Positions 61,836 through 64,000 of a DNA stretch of 64,000 nt are shown in pieces (the stretch's first letter is position 1; every line of letters begins with the position of its first letter). Made by a program: the position numbers and the translations under genes. Source of the stretch: Gymnogyps californianus (Eukaryota > Chordata > Aves > Accipitriformes > Cathartidae); assembly GCF_018139145.2 (NCBI RefSeq), contig NC_059478.1, forward strand, positions 32,425,001-32,489,000, in the 5' to 3' direction. The notes beneath the pieces were generated by a model that ran no database searches, was not told where the DNA came from, and saw nothing but the letters and a program-made list of their open reading frames with translations.

Positions 61836-64000
61836 GTGAGTTGGCGCGGAGGGGGGGGGGGGGGGAGATCCCTCCTACCCGCGCACCACGCGGCACCGCC
61901 GCCCTCCTCCCTGCCCGCCGGTGGCGCGCCCTCGCTGCCCCCGAGGGTGTCTCCAGAGGCGGCGGCGGCGGCGGGGAGGGGGCTCCCGCAGGAGCGGCTC
62001 CCCCTCGGCGGAGAGGGACTTTTCCTGTCAGACCCGCGGAACGGCGGCGGGCGGGAGCGGTACGAGGGCACCTGTTGGCCCCCGCACCGTTGCCGGGGGC
62101 GACGGCCGCAGGCCGGGGGAGGCGGCCGCCGCTCCGCCGCGCTCGGCGCCGTCAGCTCTGCGGCGGCGGGATGGGGCCTGCCGGGGCGGGTGGGCGGCCT
62201 CCCCGCCCCGGGCGGGGGGGGGGGGGGTGAGCAGCCCGCGCGTTGGGGCTCCTGTCAGGTGCTCTGAGGGGCGGGAGAGCTGCCCAAGCGGCAAGTGAGC
62301 AGAAACTGGAGGCGGTTTGGATACAAGCATGGCTGCAGTAACGGGGCCTGCACGAGAAACAAGTGTTGTTACAACCAGTAAAATGTTCTTGGCAGGCACC
62401 CCTGAAGTGTAGATGTGGTCGTTTGAATATCCTATAGGCCCAAGTAGTGGTTCTCCAGCAGTGGTTTCAATGTGGAAACTGCTCAGTAATTAACAATAAT
62501 AATAAATATATGCAATTAATTTGAATTGAGTTGACAGGAGCAGAAACCTCAGAACATTTCATAGCAGCTTTCAGTTGGTTAAAGCATTTATTAGTCAGGT
62601 GCAGCACACCTAAATGTGTGGTGTTGCCTGTGCAAGAAGCACATATTTAGAATCATAAAATCATTTAGGTTGGAAAAGACCTTTAAGATCATAGAGTCCA
62701 ACTGTGTTTGTTCAGTTCATCAATCAAGCTTGCTTTCTTTTTATCCCTTGTTCTTTCCAAGTTTCTTCTGCTTCCTTGTCTGTAATTCTAGTCTTGCAGA
62801 TGCAACATTTTTGGTGAGAGTGAGCTCTACTAAATAGAACTTTTGCATGAAATCTTGGCAGGGAAGGCCACAATTACCTGGCGTGAAGGGCTTCTCTAGA
62901 AATAGTAGGTGTTTTGCTTATGTGAAGTGTAAATCAGGGAAAGAAGGGAGTGTTTTAGAAGCATCGTGGAGATCCAGGATTGAAACTGGCAAAAGGGATA
63001 GCAACAGCTACTGGAGTAGGTGTTCCTTTTACTTTCTACATGACAGTACAGAAGTTTTAAGGAGTTAAAGTCTGTAATAAATCACTGAAAAACAAATTTC
63101 CTCCTTTCTTTTCCTCTCTTCATTTTCCTTTTAGTGACCTTGTATCCTTCCAATGTTTTGTTGGTCTTTAGAATTTCAGTTGTCTTATGCTTACCTCTCT
63201 GGAGTTGGATATCTTTTGTCATTTAATCTATGCATACTTTTCTTTCTCCTTTTTGGGCTCTTTAACTTTGTATTTTCCTTTCAGTAGTCAGGTAAGAATA
63301 ACTCCATCATGATTCAATTGCAAAATAAATCAGTGCATTCCTGAACTCTGTCTCAAAATCCTGTCAGCAGTGCTGAACTCTTTTACAATTTTTTACAATT
63401 CCTGCTTAAAATATTTTAAGCCTAATTCCCACTTTTAGTATCTTCACAGTGCATAGCTGTAATTACATCAGGAATCTTAAAGGGAATGCTAATGGAACTT
63501 TAGCTAGCCTTAAACTGAAAGAGCTTTGTGTAGTGTCATTAATGTAAATGAACATCCAACTCTGTGTTCAGGTTTTCTATACAACACTCAGCACATGCAT
63601 TTCCAGATGCATGTTTTTAGATTTAACACCCTATTTCTCGGACCTAGTTTACAACTTAGTAGAAACTGATTGTTAACACTAAGATGTGTTTCAGACATCC
63701 CTTCAACTTGAACTTCAGTCTGAATAATAGGAAAAAAAAATCTGGAGAGGGGGGAATGAAGTGCTGTATATCTGAAGAGAAATGGGTTCTGTAACTCTCT
63801 GTAGTTCTAAAGGTTTCTCAATTTATTTACTCATTAATATAGCAAAGAGATGCTCATGATTTTCTGTGTTCTGCTGTCAGATCTTGGTTTTTTGTTTTTA
63901 TGTTAGTAAATTCTGTATTAGAAAACATGCATTGTCCAGAGAAGAAAGAGAAAATTTGAATAAAAGTGTTATCTATTGGTTCTGCAACCCAGGTGTCATT
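61836..64000 (+). other. HOOK1: HOOK1 intron 1 (5' part)
   Basis: This begins in the CpG island with G15 (61,851-61,865) and G14 (62,214-62,227) runs and becomes AT-rich after 62,300. It holds one CR1 fragment. I looked for HOOK1 exon 2 and did not find it. Confidence 0.8.
62647..62712 (-). mobile_element. Truncated CR1 LINE 3' end
   Basis: AGAATCATAAAATCATTTAG, then GTTGGAAAAGACCTTTAAGA and TCATAGAGTCCAACTG, is the reverse complement of the well-known CR1 3' terminus of birds (8-bp ATTCTATG-type repeats preceded by AAGGTCTTTTCCAACC). About 65 bases remain, typical of the extreme 5' truncation of CR1 copies. It is the clearest bird-lineage mark in the window. Confidence 0.85.

Larger units (their letters stand above)
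61140..62290. promoter_or_regulatory. HOOK1: HOOK1 CpG island promoter
   Basis: A dense CpG island of about 1.15 kb spans the first coding exon of HOOK1. Upstream of the ATG are GC boxes (CCCCGCCC near 61,461), an inverted CCAAT box (ATTGG at 61,488-61,492) joined to an E2F-like TTGGCGCG, and a TGACGTG CRE-like site near 61,570. No TATA box is seen, as usual for CpG-island genes. A YY1 motif at 61,250-61,260 lies some 530 bases upstream in the opposite sense. Confidence 0.85.

Noticed and set aside
61476..62267. 263-codon plus-strand open frame over the HOOK1 start
   Set aside because: It is the HOOK1 exon 1 frame extended upstream into the promoter and downstream past a clear GTGAGT donor; only 61,785-61,835 is coding.
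1..64000. tRNA, rRNA, microRNA, CRISPR or bacterial-type systems
   Set aside because: Read for B-box GGTTCGANTCC motifs, regular repeat-spacer arrays and conserved RNA hairpins; only MIR-derived tRNA-like fragments and isolated short hairpins were found.

Overview
This is vertebrate nuclear DNA, almost certainly from a bird. It has spliced genes with GT-AG introns, low repeat density, CpG-island promoters and a truncated fragment carrying the 3' end of a CR1 LINE (about 62,650-62,710). Its flanking genes are FGGY and HOOK1, which are also neighbours on human chromosome 1. Nearly all of the sequence is intron or intergenic; every coding exon I can support is short and was found by peptide recognition plus splice sites.

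Layout. (1) 1-34,520, plus strand: the 3' end of FGGY (D-ribulokinase, FGGY carbohydrate-kinase family). Four coding exons lie at 1353-1469, 4781-4875, 33248-33309 and 34279-34360, and one intron is about 28.4 kb. The last intron (33,310-34,278) contains a dense CpG island with a strong CTCF-like motif, which is unusual for the tail of a gene. (2) 34,520-37,090: short intergenic gap between two convergent genes. (3) 37,090-44,129 and beyond, minus strand: a gene related to the E3 ubiquitin ligase RNF170. It has an intact C3HC4 RING split over two exons, the linker exon, and a last exon with two hydrophobic segments and a degenerate SPLDFVPE-type motif. Its 5' end was not found with confidence; one candidate upstream exon is at 45,065-45,107. 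(4) 44,130-61,100: about 17 kb without a certain exon, holding an AT-rich homeodomain-motif-rich block (about 50,190-51,010) and an LTR-like segment near 58.9-59.3 kb. (5) 61,140-62,290: CpG island with the first coding exon of HOOK1 (plus strand, ATG at 61,785). A YY1-type motif inside the island points to a minus-strand transcript as well, so the island may be bidirectional. (6) 61,836-64,000: start of HOOK1 intron 1.

The three genes are not an operon or pathway: FGGY phosphorylates D-ribulose, the RNF170 relative is expected to be a membrane E3 ligase, and HOOK1 is a dynein cargo adaptor. Repeats are sparse and mostly old: MIR/CORE-SINE-like remnants, and a scatter of palindromic fold-back elements recognised by their arms and by motifs such as CTCCATTGACTTCA. 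I found no CRISPR, tRNA, rRNA or other undescribed system that I could defend. The strongest items for follow-up are the RNF170-like gene, the intragenic CpG island in FGGY and the putative bidirectional HOOK1 promoter.
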